The notes beneath the pieces are model-generated. The model was not told the origin of the DNA and did no database searches. It was given only the letters and a program-made list of their open reading frames with translations. The position numbers and the translations under genes are program-made. DNA of 64,000 nucleotides from CADEDV01 sp036383515 (GTDB taxonomy: Bacteria > Bacteroidota > Bacteroidia > Chitinophagales > Chitinophagaceae), in contig DASVOE010000072.1 of NCBI GenBank assembly GCA_036383515.1, positions 51,128 to 115,127 of the forward strand, written 5' to 3'. This document shows, piece after piece, positions 1-8,560 of this stretch (positions are counted from its first letter, which is position 1; the number at the start of each line of letters is the position of its first letter).

Positions 1-257
1 AAACCGGACAAAACAAAAATGGGATAAGTAATAGCACCTGTGTCAATTTTCCAGGTTTTGGAAAACAGGAAAGTAAAAATCAGCATCATTCCCAGCGGCT
101 GAAGCAATGCCCATAAAATACCGAGATAGGTTTGCTTATACTTGACTTTTATGTCCCTCCAGGTAAAAAAATAAAACAGTTCACGGTACTGCCATAATTC
201 TTTTAAACCAAGTGATAAACCGGAAGGAGGTTTTATTGTGGTAACCAATTTCTCCAT
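1..257 (-). CDS. ABC-2 type polysaccharide export permease, partial (3' end outside window)
   Basis: Only the first 85 codons are in the window, and the frame stays open through position 1. I start it at the ATG at 257-255, because a TGA lies in frame just upstream. The translation begins MEKLVTTIKPPSGLSLGLK, followed by a YRELFYFFTWRDIKVKYKQT stretch and then LGILWALLQPLGMMLIFTFL, the first membrane span. This amphipathic 'WRDIKVKYKQT' segment before the first span is typical of Wzm-type permeases that export O-antigen, teichoic acid or other polysaccharides with a Wzt ATPase. It fits the glycosyltransferase and heptose genes upstream on the same strand. The cargo cannot be told from this fragment. 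Confidence 0.85.
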   Translation of the reverse strand, partial: MEKLVTTIKPPSGLSLGLKELWQYRELFYFFTWRDIKVKYKQTYLGILWALLQPLGMMLIFTFLFSKTWKIDTGAITYPIFVLSG

Positions 258-303
258 TGGTCATAAAGATAGCCAATGCGGTGTGAAAGTAAAAAGCGGT
301 TGT

Positions 304-1302
304 TTAATTATCGTTATTCAAAGGAGCTTTCTGATCTTTCTTCGCTCTATTCTTATCCGATTTTTCCTGAAGCTTGATTTCATTCTTATTGCCACGGCTA
401 TCCATCAGTGGGTCTCCCACGGGGGCCTGCCCATCCTGTAATTTAAATGTAAAGACCTTATCAATATGTACCCATTTCCCATTTTCCCATTTATAACCTT
501 CGCTATCGCCATCGGGTACCATCGTTGAGGCTAGTTCGGGTTGATCGGTTTCGGAAATAAGATGATCAACCAATATCATGTCCATGTCAGGAATATAATT
601 CATCAATATTCTTGCATCTTTTTTGAACTCCAGTCCTAACCTGTATTTTGGTTTTTGTTTGGCGCTGTCCAGGTCGAAAGTAAAGAACGGTCCGCCAAAT
701 ACGGGTTGATTCTTTTCATTGAAATACATTACTTCGATCCATTTTTTACTACTGTTAGCCGTATTTTGGTCAAACCCAAATAGGGTATAATAATTCTTTC
801 CTTTGTATTGAGTTTTGATGACGTTATAATAAATAGCCCCGATCCAATGCCGGCTGTCGGCAACAAAATTGTCGGAGACCTCGGCAAACTCCGAACTATC
901 CCGCAGGGGTATTAGTTTCAATGACCCGTCATTCGTCCGCATCTGGATGGCCCCTTTCTGGCGGGAATAATAATCATCAAATTGCAGGTTCCAGGTAAAG
1001 ATGCGAAATGATGAATCGGGTGCGTACAGCCTGGAAATACCAAGCACTGAATCAAACGGGTAGTAAAATGAATTCTTTATCTGCAAAGTCCTTACCAGCG
1101 TCCGGGTAAATATGCTGTCAGAATACATGCGGTCTTCGGTGAGGCTATCAGTGATCATGTATTGTGCCCATTCCCGCAAACTATCTTCCTTAACCTTAAG
1201 TTTTTTATGATCGGCAGGGGCAATGATCTGCGCAGTGGCAGATTGCCACAAAACAAGCAGTAGAAAGAAAGAAAAGAATGTTTTTAAAAGGCTGCCTTTC
1301 AA
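304..1302 (-). CDS. Secreted protein of unknown function, 332 aa
   Basis: I do not recognise a characterised family. The first 25 residues form a clean Sec signal peptide (MKGSLLKTFFSFFLLLVLW then QSATAQ), so the protein is exported. The mature part is rich in Tyr, Phe and Asp, has no obvious catalytic motif, and ends in a Lys/Asp/Asn-rich tail (about residues 295-332). It carries RIFTWNLQFDDYYSRQKGAI near residue 100, and the overall style suggests a beta-rich periplasmic or outer-membrane-associated protein. It lies 46 bp from the exporter permease and 150 bp from the heptose gene cluster, all on the same strand. A role in envelope polysaccharide biology is possible but is only an inference from position. 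Confidence 0.75.
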   Translation of the reverse strand: MKGSLLKTFFSFFLLLVLWQSATAQIIAPADHKKLKVKEDSLREWAQYMITDSLTEDRMYSDSIFTRTLVRTLQIKNSFYYPFDSVLGISRLYAPDSSFRIFTWNLQFDDYYSRQKGAIQMRTNDGSLKLIPLRDSSEFAEVSDNFVADSRHWIGAIYYNVIKTQYKGKNYYTLFGFDQNTANSSKKWIEVMYFNEKNQPVFGGPFFTFDLDSAKQKPKYRLGLEFKKDARILMNYIPDMDMILVDHLISETDQPELASTMVPDGDSEGYKWENGKWVHIDKVFTFKLQDGQAPVGDPLMDSRGNKNEIKLQEKSDKNRAKKDQKAPLNNDN

Positions 1303-1453
1303 AGGAGTAATTTTAAATGGTTCAAGTACAAAAATACGGCTTAATTCAGATGGCGATAACGGGAAAATGGTTGTAAAATTTTATATCGCAAGAAGATTAA
1401 CAAGCCTGATCTTCCCTTTTTATAATTTATATAGTGAGAAGCCAGGCAAAACC

Positions 1454-2740
1454 TCATATCTCCGCCGCAAAATCAGCCAATGAATCAAAGGCCAGGTCAA
1501 TATCAGGATGAGGAAGTGATTGATTGGGCCGGGTTGTTTTTACAAAAACAGCATACATGCCGGCATTGTGGGCAAACTGCATATCGCTAATGTTATTCCC
1601 TACCATGATGGATCGGGAAAGATCAATATCCGGGAAATCGTTTTTAGCCAATACCGCCATACCCGGATTAGGTTTGCGCAAAGGATGATCATTGTGAATA
1701 GAACTGCAATAATAAATGCCATCAATATTACCGCCGGCATCGGCTATGCCGGCCAGCATTTTTTGATGAATGGAAGTAAGTGAGGCTTCTGTCATCAGCA
1801 AGCGACCCACACCTCGCTGGTTGGTGACAACAATAATACGTTGAAATTTTTCCGACAATTTTTTGAAAAGGGCAGGAGCTCCTTTCATAAAAATAAATTC
1901 ATCGGGAGTAAAAATGTAGCTTCCTTCTTTGTCTTCATTGATCACGCCATCCCGGTCGAGGAACAATGTCCATCCTTTATCAATGGAATGGAGATCGAGC
2001 TTCGGCCGGAGTAAATCAGCCTGTGCTTTAGTATAATCTTCCGGGATGCCGATATCTATAAAATAGGCTGACTGTACAGATCCATACAGACCCGTTTTCT
2101 TTTTCTCCAAAAAATCTTTTTCAAAAGAAAATTTTTCAGGCCATTGCTGGTTCAAAAATTTTTCACGGTTAAGCAGGTAAATGCCGCCATTGATAGTACC
2201 TGATTCGTAAAATTGTTTTTCTTTAAAACTATTGACAGCTCCGTCGGCTTTCAGTTCTACCACACCATAACGATCAAATTGCTGCATGGGTTTTAATGCC
2301 AGTGTGCAATCGGCATTGTTCTTTTCATGCACAGCAGCCAACGCAGGAATGTTTATTTTAAAAAGCGTATCACCATTCGCAACGAGTACATTTTTCTCCG
2401 TTGATTTTTCACAAGCTAGTTTTATTGCCCCGCCCGTGCCCAACGGCTCTTCTTCAATCACACATTCGTAACCAAGGGTGGGAAAATTATCTTTCAGGTA
2501 AGTTTCTATCACTTCATGTTTGTATCCTAATGAGAAAATAAATTTCTCAATGCCCTGCAGGCGCAGTTCATTAATTACATAAAAAAGAAAAGGCTTTCCA
2601 TTAACAGGCGCCATACATTTGGGAAGATCGGGAACGGTGTCTCTCAACCTTGTTCCCAAACCGCCAGCAAGAATAATTGATATACCCCCAAACCCTCTAA
2701 AGGAGGTTTTCGATGCATCATTAAAAAGAGGAAAACTCAT
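1454..2740 (-). CDS. hddC: Fused heptose-1-phosphate nucleotidyltransferase / heptose-1,7-bisphosphate phosphatase (HddC-GmhB type)
   Basis: Two enzymes in one chain. Residues about 20-245 are a sugar-phosphate nucleotidyltransferase with the signature IILAGGLGTRLRDTVPDLPK and the GTGGAI motif. Residues about 255-428 are a HAD phosphatase of the GmhB type, with the DxD nucleophile motif FLDRDGVIN, VVTNQRGVGR and a KPNPGM lysine motif. The usual GDxxxD is VGNNISD, so the first Asp is Asn. Together with the adjacent GmhA and HddA this gives the GDP-D-glycero-alpha-D-manno-heptose route: dephosphorylation at C7, then guanylyl transfer to C1. The product feeds cell-surface glycans. The first ~19 residues are encoded partly by a palindromic repeat and are probably not part of the fold. 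GDP rather than ADP specificity is inferred from the HddA partner. Confidence 0.85.
   Translation of the reverse strand: MSFPLFNDASKTSFRGFGGISIILAGGLGTRLRDTVPDLPKCMAPVNGKPFLFYVINELRLQGIEKFIFSLGYKHEVIETYLKDNFPTLGYECVIEEEPLGTGGAIKLACEKSTEKNVLVANGDTLFKINIPALAAVHEKNNADCTLALKPMQQFDRYGVVELKADGAVNSFKEKQFYESGTINGGIYLLNREKFLNQQWPEKFSFEKDFLEKKKTGLYGSVQSAYFIDIGIPEDYTKAQADLLRPKLDLHSIDKGWTLFLDRDGVINEDKEGSYIFTPDEFIFMKGAPALFKKLSEKFQRIIVVTNQRGVGRLLMTEASLTSIHQKMLAGIADAGGNIDGIYYCSSIHNDHPLRKPNPGMAVLAKNDFPDIDLSRSIMVGNNISDMQFAHNAGMYAVFVKTTRPNQSLPHPDIDLAFDSLADFAAEI
2685..2710. repeat. Short palindromic repeat at the 5' end of the hddC-gmhB gene
   Basis: The sequence reads CCCCAAACCCTCTAAAGGAG followed by GTTTT, with inverted arms AAACC/GGTTT around CTCTAAAGG. 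It encodes residues about 11-19 (KTSFRGFGG) of the fusion protein, directly before the nucleotidyltransferase core, where related enzymes begin. It looks like an interspersed repeat that has become part of the coding sequence. Only one copy is seen in this window, so the family assignment rests on its palindromic form. Confidence 0.45.
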
Positions 2741-2768
2741 ATTTATTCAGGTTGTTCGTAACTCCCCT

Positions 2769-3353
2769 TCAGAGATTGGAGGTATCAAAATATTTTTCTT
2801 CCACCAGTTGGCAGATAATATGCCCCACCATAATATGACTTTCCTGGATGCGGGGCGTATCCGTAGAAGGAATATTAATAAGATGATCGCTAAGTGATTT
2901 CATCTGGCCGCCGGTAATACCGGTAAAACCAACAGTGATCATCTTTTTTTCTTTTGCTGTTTCAAAAGCCCGGATGATATTGGCCGAATTGCCAGAGGTG
3001 GAAAGACCCACCAGTATATCTCCTTCCTGCCCGATTCCATCTATTAGTCTCGAATAGATCATATCGAAACTATAGTCATTGGCAACGGCTGTTAAATACG
3101 AAGTATTGCAATGCAATGCCTCAGCTGGTAATGCCTTTCTATCTGTATAAAAACGACCAGAAAATTCTGCAGCCAGGTGTTGAGCATCCGCTGCACTACC
3201 GCCATTGCCACAGAAATAAACTCTGCTACCATTTTTAAATGCCGTTACTATTACATTCACTACATCACAAATGGTTTGTAATAATTCCTCGTTTTGCAAA
3301 ACCAGTTGCTTGGTATCAATAGAAGATTGTATGATCTCTTTTATTTTTTTCAT
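2769..3353 (-). CDS. gmhA: Sedoheptulose-7-phosphate isomerase (phosphoheptose isomerase)
   Basis: GmhA converts sedoheptulose 7-phosphate to D-glycero-D-manno-heptose 7-phosphate, the first committed step of nucleotide-activated heptose synthesis in the cytoplasm. At 194 aa it has the normal length for the family. A single SIS domain carries the hallmark YFCGNGGSAADAQHLAAEFS near residues 47-66 and the phosphate-binding GLSTSGNS near residue 118. The C-terminal EEKYFD helix is also typical. It lies between the HddA kinase (upstream) and the HddC-GmhB fusion (28 bp downstream), all on the minus strand, so the enzymes are likely co-transcribed. Confidence 0.95.
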   Translation of the reverse strand: MKKIKEIIQSSIDTKQLVLQNEELLQTICDVVNVIVTAFKNGSRVYFCGNGGSAADAQHLAAEFSGRFYTDRKALPAEALHCNTSYLTAVANDYSFDMIYSRLIDGIGQEGDILVGLSTSGNSANIIRAFETAKEKKMITVGFTGITGGQMKSLSDHLINIPSTDTPRIQESHIMVGHIICQLVEEKYFDTSNL

Positions 3354-3378
3354 AATTTTTTATTTTTCTTTACTCACT

Positions 3379-3396
3379 ATCCGATAGCTATTGGAT
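3379..3396. repeat. Imperfect palindrome of the CCGATAGCTATCGG repeat family
   Basis: ATCCGATAGCTATTGGAT is an 18-bp palindrome with one mismatched pair, lying between hddA and gmhA. It belongs with the perfect copy inside the XRE gene at 48573-48590. No regulatory role is evident. Confidence 0.55.
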
Positions 3397-3415
3397 CACT
3401 CCTCACCGTTCACGA

Positions 3416-4438
3416 TTATATAGTCCATGTCTTCAGTCCATGTTCCGTGAATAAATAGCTTCTATGCCGGCCGCCGAATTTTTCTAAACTACGAATCACT
3501 TTATATTTATTATTCCCCGGACAATAGAAAATCATAAAACCGCCACCGCCTGCGCCTGATATTTTACCGCCGGTAGCGCCGGCTTTTTTGGCCGTTTCAT
3601 AAATTTCTTCCATCAGTGGGTTGCTGATACCTTCGGCCATTTGCCTTTTTTGTTGAAAACCGAAATCCAAAATCTCGCCAATCTCATTCAACCTTCCTTT
3701 TAATAATGCTTCCTTCATTCGTTGTGCCTGTTGTTTCAATTGGTGCATAGCTTCAATGGGAGCACCCTTTTTATCTGTTACATTCTTGCTTTGCTTTTTG
3801 ATGATGGTTGCTGATTCACGACTGGTAGCGGTATAATAAAGCAATAAATTATTTTCCAACTCAAACAAATGCTGTTGTTTTACCCGTAAGGGATTTACGA
3901 TCACTTTATCATCGTCATAAAATTCCATGAAGTTTACCCCGCCAAAAGTAGCTGCATACTGATCCTGCCGGCCACCCGCCAGTGCGAGATCGTTTCTTTC
4001 AATGTCATAAGCATAGTGTGCCATATCGTATTCGCCTAATGGCAAGCGCAGCATTTCTGTAAAGGCACCAATGATAGCAACAACTAATGTTGAAGAAGTG
4101 CCCAGCCCGGATCCTGCGGGTGCATCCACAAAAGTGGAGAGACGAAAACCATTTTCTTTGATGCCATAATCTTTTTGAATACGGTTATATACTCCTTTCA
4201 GCAGATCGAGTTTGCCATTAATGGGTAATGCCGTAGTCCAGTCAAATTGTTGTTCTTCATGCTGGTCAATCGCTTCAAGGATTATTTTATTTTCAGATAA
4301 AGGTTCTATCGTTGCGTTGGCATAAAGAGAAATAGTAGCATTCAGAATAGCGCCGCCATAGAGGTCACTGTATGGACTCACATCTGTGCCGCCACCGGCC
4401 AATCCTATTCGTAAGGGAGCTTTACTTCTATAAATCAT
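3416..4438 (-). CDS. hddA: D-glycero-alpha-D-manno-heptose 7-phosphate kinase (GHMP family)
   Basis: HddA phosphorylates D-glycero-D-manno-heptose 7-phosphate at C1 to give the alpha-1,7-bisphosphate. GHMP-kinase hallmarks are visible: an N-terminal APLRIGLAGGGTDVSPYSDL substrate loop, the ATP-binding motif APAGSGLGTSSTLVVA near residue 105, and the C-terminal GATGGKISGAGGGGFMIFY. I start the gene at the ATG at 4438, because family members begin MIYRSKAPLRI. A longer frame from 4510 overlaps the upstream gene as ATGA, but its extra 24 residues (SLPVGTAGLINS...) read like translated repeat DNA. Downstream follow GmhA and the HddC-GmhB fusion, which completes the pathway. Confidence 0.92.
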   Translation of the reverse strand: MIYRSKAPLRIGLAGGGTDVSPYSDLYGGAILNATISLYANATIEPLSENKIILEAIDQHEEQQFDWTTALPINGKLDLLKGVYNRIQKDYGIKENGFRLSTFVDAPAGSGLGTSSTLVVAIIGAFTEMLRLPLGEYDMAHYAYDIERNDLALAGGRQDQYAATFGGVNFMEFYDDDKVIVNPLRVKQQHLFELENNLLLYYTATSRESATIIKKQSKNVTDKKGAPIEAMHQLKQQAQRMKEALLKGRLNEIGEILDFGFQQKRQMAEGISNPLMEEIYETAKKAGATGGKISGAGGGGFMIFYCPGNNKYKVIRSLEKFGGRHRSYLFTEHGLKTWTI

Positions 4439-4506
4439 GAACCGATGATTTCGCTGGTTTTTTTGATATGAATTTATTAGCCCGGCTGTCCCTACCGGCA
4501 GGCTCT

Positions 4507-5661
4507 TCATCGTTCAGGAATTGCTTCAGCAAGAAGCCGAATAGCGTTGACGAGATTAGCCCAGCTATAGTTTTGTTTTTCGTTGCGAAGATGCGGAATA
4601 AAATAATCTTCACCTAATTGGTAGAAATTGAGAATGCCTTCGGCAATAGCTGGAGGTTGTGGTTCTACTACAAGCCCGGCTTTTTTATCTGGCACCAGGG
4701 CAGGAAGCCCTCCTACATTCGTAACCACCATTGGTTTTTCAAAATGATAGGCTAGCGGTGTTACCCCGCTTTGCGTGGCATTCCGGTAAGGCTGTATCAC
4801 AGCATCAGCAGCACAGAGATAATATTTTACTTCACTGTCGGGAATAAAATCTGTTTTTAATAGCAGCTGATTTTTAATACCCAGTTTTTCGATCTGTTCA
4901 TGATATTGTTTCGCATCTTCATAAAACTCTCCGGCCACCATAAGTTTAATTCCTGCCTTTCTAATTCTTTCATCGGTCATCGCTTCCAATAAAAGGTCAA
5001 GTCCTTTATACTTCCGGATAAAACCAAAGAATAAAATGATCTTGTCATCGGGTGACAGGCCAAGATGTTGTCTGGCCTCTTTTTTGGAAAGCAGGGGACC
5101 GAAATTATCATATAAAGGATGCGAAATCAATTGAGCCAGTTTTGTTTTTTCAAACAATCGCAGATCATTCATCACTTTTTCACTCATCGTAATAAAGGCA
5201 TCACAGCTTTTTAAAAAGTAGCGGGTAAATGCTTTATCACCCGGTCTTTTTTCATGTGGTATCACATTATCAGCAATACAGATGACCCTGGTATGTTTAT
5301 TTTTTTTTACTCTTCGTAAGATGGTCCCGAGTGCCGGCCCCATTAATGGTAGCCAAAAACGTACGACAATAATATCCGGTTTTTCTTTTTTTAATCTATT
5401 TCCAACTGTTATCCAGTTGAATGGATTGATGGAGTTGATAACGGTATGAATAACGAGGTTCTCCGGCGCCGGTTCACTGGTATATTGAGTAGTGCCGGGG
5501 AAAATAAAACCGGGATACTGCAAGGAAAACGAATAGATGGAACATTGATTACCCTGGTCATTGAATTCTTTAGCCAGTCGTTGATTAAAAGTCGCTAAAC
5601 CACCACGCAACGGATGAGCAGGACCTATAATTATAATTTTTTTATGGAACGCAGATGACAC
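4507..5661 (-). CDS. Glycosyltransferase family 4 (GT-B fold)
   Basis: At 384 aa this is a normal-length GT-B retaining glycosyltransferase. The N-terminal Rossmann half starts with IIIIGPAHPLRGGLATFNQR, where a glycine-rich loop contacts the acceptor side. The C-terminal half carries KIILFFGFIRKYKGLDLLLE, the donor-binding start of the GT4 domain, and the EX7E-like region QPYRNATQSGVTPLAYHFEK near residue 293. It likely adds a sugar to a lipid-linked glycan at the inner face of the cytoplasmic membrane. Donor and acceptor are unknown. Its neighbours are heptose activation enzymes, an exporter permease and a membrane GT2 enzyme, so it belongs to a surface polysaccharide cluster. Confidence 0.88.
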   Translation of the reverse strand: MSSAFHKKIIIIGPAHPLRGGLATFNQRLAKEFNDQGNQCSIYSFSLQYPGFIFPGTTQYTSEPAPENLVIHTVINSINPFNWITVGNRLKKEKPDIIVVRFWLPLMGPALGTILRRVKKNKHTRVICIADNVIPHEKRPGDKAFTRYFLKSCDAFITMSEKVMNDLRLFEKTKLAQLISHPLYDNFGPLLSKKEARQHLGLSPDDKIILFFGFIRKYKGLDLLLEAMTDERIRKAGIKLMVAGEFYEDAKQYHEQIEKLGIKNQLLLKTDFIPDSEVKYYLCAADAVIQPYRNATQSGVTPLAYHFEKPMVVTNVGGLPALVPDKKAGLVVEPQPPAIAEGILNFYQLGEDYFIPHLRNEKQNYSWANLVNAIRLLAEAIPER

Positions 5662-5811
5662 GGGTAGAACTGATTTTATCGGATTTGCTTACGGTCATTG
5701 ATGAATATCTTTCTTTTGAAGAATTTATGCTCTTCTGCTGTTTATCTGTTAAGTCCTGGTGCAGTAACATAATTAATCAGTTCTCATCGGTTGAATTCGT
5801 GTTACCTGAGT

Positions 5812-6753
5812 TCAAAATCCTGATTTATCTTCTATCAGATAGGAATTGCGTCCTGAAGAATTCCTGCTGATCAGCTCACCTAAAAAACCAGCAAGAAATA
5901 ATTGCACACCAATAATGATAGATGTCATTGCTAAATAAAAACCAGGGCGATTGGTGATAGGATAATCAGCATCAATGAATTTGGAGATAACAAGATAAAC
6001 TGCAAAGCCAAAACCGATGAGGAAAAAGAGGCTTCCCCATAACCCAAAGAAATGCATCGGTTTTTTTGAAAACTTTCCAACAAAGCTGATGGAAAGAAGA
6101 TCGAGGAAGCCATTCACAAACCTGCGCATACCAAATTTTGACTTCCCATATTTTCTCGGCCTGTGTTCTACCACTTTCTCGCCTACTTTTCTAAAACCTG
6201 CCCATTTTGCCAATACAGGTATATACCGGTGCATTTCACCATATACTTCTATACCCTTTACCACTTTATTCTTATAGGCTTTCAAACCACAATTGAAATC
6301 ATGTAGTTTAATACCTGATGTTCTCCTCGTTACGGCGTTAAAAAACTTAGAAGGTATGTTTTTCATCAGGGTATTATCGTAGCGTTTCTTTTTCCATCCG
6401 CTTACGATATCATAACCGTCTTGCAAGATCATTCTCCTTAATTCAGGGATTTCATCCGGGCTATCCTGCATGTCAGCATCCATGGTGATCACCACATCGC
6501 CTTTTGCTGCACGAAAGCCTTCATTCAACCCAGCCGATTTGCCATAATTACGTTGAAACCTGATACCTTTTATAGTTGGATTCTTAGTACCGAGTTGTTG
6601 TATCACTTCCCATGAATTATCAGTGCTGCCATCGTCCACAAATATCACTTCATAGGAAAAATTATTATCCTGCATTACCCGTTCGATCCAGGCGGTTAGC
6701 TCCGGCAGCGACTCTGCTTCATCAAGCAATGGTATGACTAAGGAAATATCCAT
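5812..6753 (-). CDS. Membrane glycosyltransferase family 2 (DPM1/GtrB-like)
   Basis: The N-terminal GT-A domain starts ISLVIPLLDEAESLPEL and has the VDDGSTDNSW and DADMQDSPDEI motifs that bind nucleotide sugar and metal. The C-terminal part has two membrane spans (about residues 233-257 and 270-294), the layout of polyprenyl-phosphate glycosyltransferases such as DPM1, GtrB and ArnC. It probably moves a sugar from a nucleotide donor onto undecaprenyl phosphate for envelope glycan modification. Its start codon directly abuts the stop of the DUF4199 gene upstream, so the two are likely co-transcribed. The sugar cannot be predicted. Confidence 0.9.
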   Translation of the reverse strand: MDISLVIPLLDEAESLPELTAWIERVMQDNNFSYEVIFVDDGSTDNSWEVIQQLGTKNPTIKGIRFQRNYGKSAGLNEGFRAAKGDVVITMDADMQDSPDEIPELRRMILQDGYDIVSGWKKKRYDNTLMKNIPSKFFNAVTRRTSGIKLHDFNCGLKAYKNKVVKGIEVYGEMHRYIPVLAKWAGFRKVGEKVVEHRPRKYGKSKFGMRRFVNGFLDLLSISFVGKFSKKPMHFFGLWGSLFFLIGFGFAVYLVISKFIDADYPITNRPGFYLAMTSIIIGVQLFLAGFLGELISRNSSGRNSYLIEDKSGF

Positions 6754-7245
6754 TTATTGTTTTCTTGCGATTAATAATGCGGAACAACCAGCGGTAACGA
6801 TAGCCCCAATGATCAAATATCCGAAAATAGATGCTGAAATTAATTGGACAGTGTATTGTTTTTCAGCTTTGGTAACCATCTCGTTTATTTCTGCCGGGGT
6901 TTTATTTTTCTCTTTCAATAATTCCTGTTTGTAATGCTGAGCAGCCTCTTTCGCAAACTCTGGGTGTGCTGCACTGAAAAAACCTGTAAATGCTACCATC
7001 ACCAGGGTAACAACAATGAAACAGCGAAAACCCTGGCCAAACAATTCACCAAATTTCGGATTTGCGGTGACTGATTTGCGATAACTGATCAATGTCCAGA
7101 CAATGCCAGCAGCATAAATGATATAGACCAGGTATTGTAATCCCGAATCAAACGGCTGCTTCGTATAATAAAGAATTAGCGCAACCGCTAACATTAATAA
7201 TCCAGTGATCAATCCTTTTAGAGCCGGTGTTATTTTTTGCAACAT
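6754..7245 (-). CDS. DUF4199-family membrane protein
   Basis: A 163-residue protein with four predicted membrane spans: about 11-28, 34-54, 73-97 and 139-160. A hydrophilic Lys/Glu-rich loop lies between spans three and four (HYKQELLKEKNKTPAEINEM). This matches DUF4199, a family widespread in Bacteroidota and of unknown function. It is followed without a gap by the GT2 glycosyltransferase, a pairing that suggests a link to membrane glycan assembly. That link is inferred from position only. Confidence 0.85.
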   Translation of the reverse strand: MLQKITPALKGLITGLLMLAVALILYYTKQPFDSGLQYLVYIIYAAGIVWTLISYRKSVTANPKFGELFGQGFRCFIVVTLVMVAFTGFFSAAHPEFAKEAAQHYKQELLKEKNKTPAEINEMVTKAEKQYTVQLISASIFGYLIIGAIVTAGCSALLIARKQ

Positions 7246-7255
7246 GTTATATTAA

Positions 7256-8518
7256 TTAAACCAAAACTATTTTATCTCTGTTAATGATAGCCATTACTTT
7301 CCCCTTTAGTTCTTTGCCGATAAAAGGAGAGTTTTTTGATTTCGATCGGATATCCTGTAAAGAAACGGTCCATTTTTTCGCCGGATCAAACAAGGTAAGC
7401 GATGCCTCATTTCCTTCTTTAATACTGATAGGCTGCAATCCAAATAATTTTCTCGGGTTGATGGATAGAAGCTCAATCCATTTTTCCAAACTTACAGTGG
7501 GTAAAGCAGTTTGTAAAACAGCATACGCTGTTTCCAGCCCGATCATCCCGTTCTTCGCATATTCGAACTCCAGTACTTTGCTATCGTATTCGTGGGGCAG
7601 GTGATGTGTGGCGATACAATCTATAGTTCCGTCATTTACTGCATTTCGCAATGCTTCCCTGTCTTCTTTAGTGCGAAGGGGAGGATTTACTTTCAGGTTA
7701 GTATCATAATCCTGCATATCCTCATCGGAGAATAGCAAATGATAGGGTGTGACGGAACAACTAATAGCTGCTCCACTGTCCTTGCCTCTCTTAATATATT
7801 CCAGCGATTTCTTTGAACTTACGGCGGTAAAATGAAGTTTAGAGTCTGCATACCGGGTCAGTTTAATATCTCTTGCCACGATCAGTTCTTCTGCCATAGC
7901 TGGTTTACCCGGTAATCCTAACTGTGTTGATATAATGCCTTCATTCATTAACCCATGCGGGTTGATACTTTTATCATCAGGTATTTGTATCAGCGTGCCG
8001 CTAAATGATTTTATGTATTGCAACGCTTTCACCAACAACCCGGCAGATTGCACACTATTGATACCGTCACTAAAGGCGATAGCTCCGCTGGCTTTCATAT
8101 CATACATCTCCGCCAATTCTTTTCCTTCTGCATTCCGGGTGATAGCACCGATGGGGTGAATGTTTACAGCCAGTGACTTGCTTTTTTGAACAATATATTC
8201 TACGCCTGACTTATTGTGAATGACAGGATGGGTATTGGGTATCACCAGCACATCAGTAAATCCACCGGCGGCAGCGGCATCCGCACCTGTTTCCAGCGTT
8301 TCTTTGAATTCATAACCCGGGTCAGCGAAATCGGCAAATACATCCACCCATCCCGGTGATACATGAATGCCTTCAATAATTATTTCCTTATCAGCCCGGG
8401 CCGAAAGCTTACTTCCAACCTGGGTAATCATTCCATTTTCAATAAAAATATCAGCTGTTTGTCCGTTGAAAGGAGAGGAGGGGTCAGTGATCCTGGCTTG
8501 CTTAATGAGTATTTTCAT
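7256..8518 (-). CDS. Dihydroorotase-like amidohydrolase lacking the metal-binding residues
   Basis: The 420-residue chain aligns along its length with class I dihydroorotase: an N-terminal beta domain (MKILIKQARITDPSS), a TIM barrel and the C-terminal beta part. The catalytic signatures are altered. The HxH metal motif after PG is replaced (PGWVDVFADFADPGYE), the 'HCED' region reads LIQIPDD, the 'HICHVST' region reads LHFTAVSS, and the 'ATDHAPH' aspartate is His (ATHHLPH). It is therefore probably inactive, like the non-catalytic dihydroorotase subunits that support aspartate transcarbamoylase in some bacteria. That role is an inference. No pyrB is next to it. Annotation pipelines would likely call it pyrC. 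Confidence 0.85.
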   Translation of the reverse strand: MKILIKQARITDPSSPFNGQTADIFIENGMITQVGSKLSARADKEIIIEGIHVSPGWVDVFADFADPGYEFKETLETGADAAAAGGFTDVLVIPNTHPVIHNKSGVEYIVQKSKSLAVNIHPIGAITRNAEGKELAEMYDMKASGAIAFSDGINSVQSAGLLVKALQYIKSFSGTLIQIPDDKSINPHGLMNEGIISTQLGLPGKPAMAEELIVARDIKLTRYADSKLHFTAVSSKKSLEYIKRGKDSGAAISCSVTPYHLLFSDEDMQDYDTNLKVNPPLRTKEDREALRNAVNDGTIDCIATHHLPHEYDSKVLEFEYAKNGMIGLETAYAVLQTALPTVSLEKWIELLSINPRKLFGLQPISIKEGNEASLTLFDPAKKWTVSLQDIRSKSKNSPFIGKELKGKVMAIINRDKIVLV

Positions 8519-8560
8519 TAAGGGGCGAAGATAAAGGTTGTTTTTGGTACCAAAAAATAG

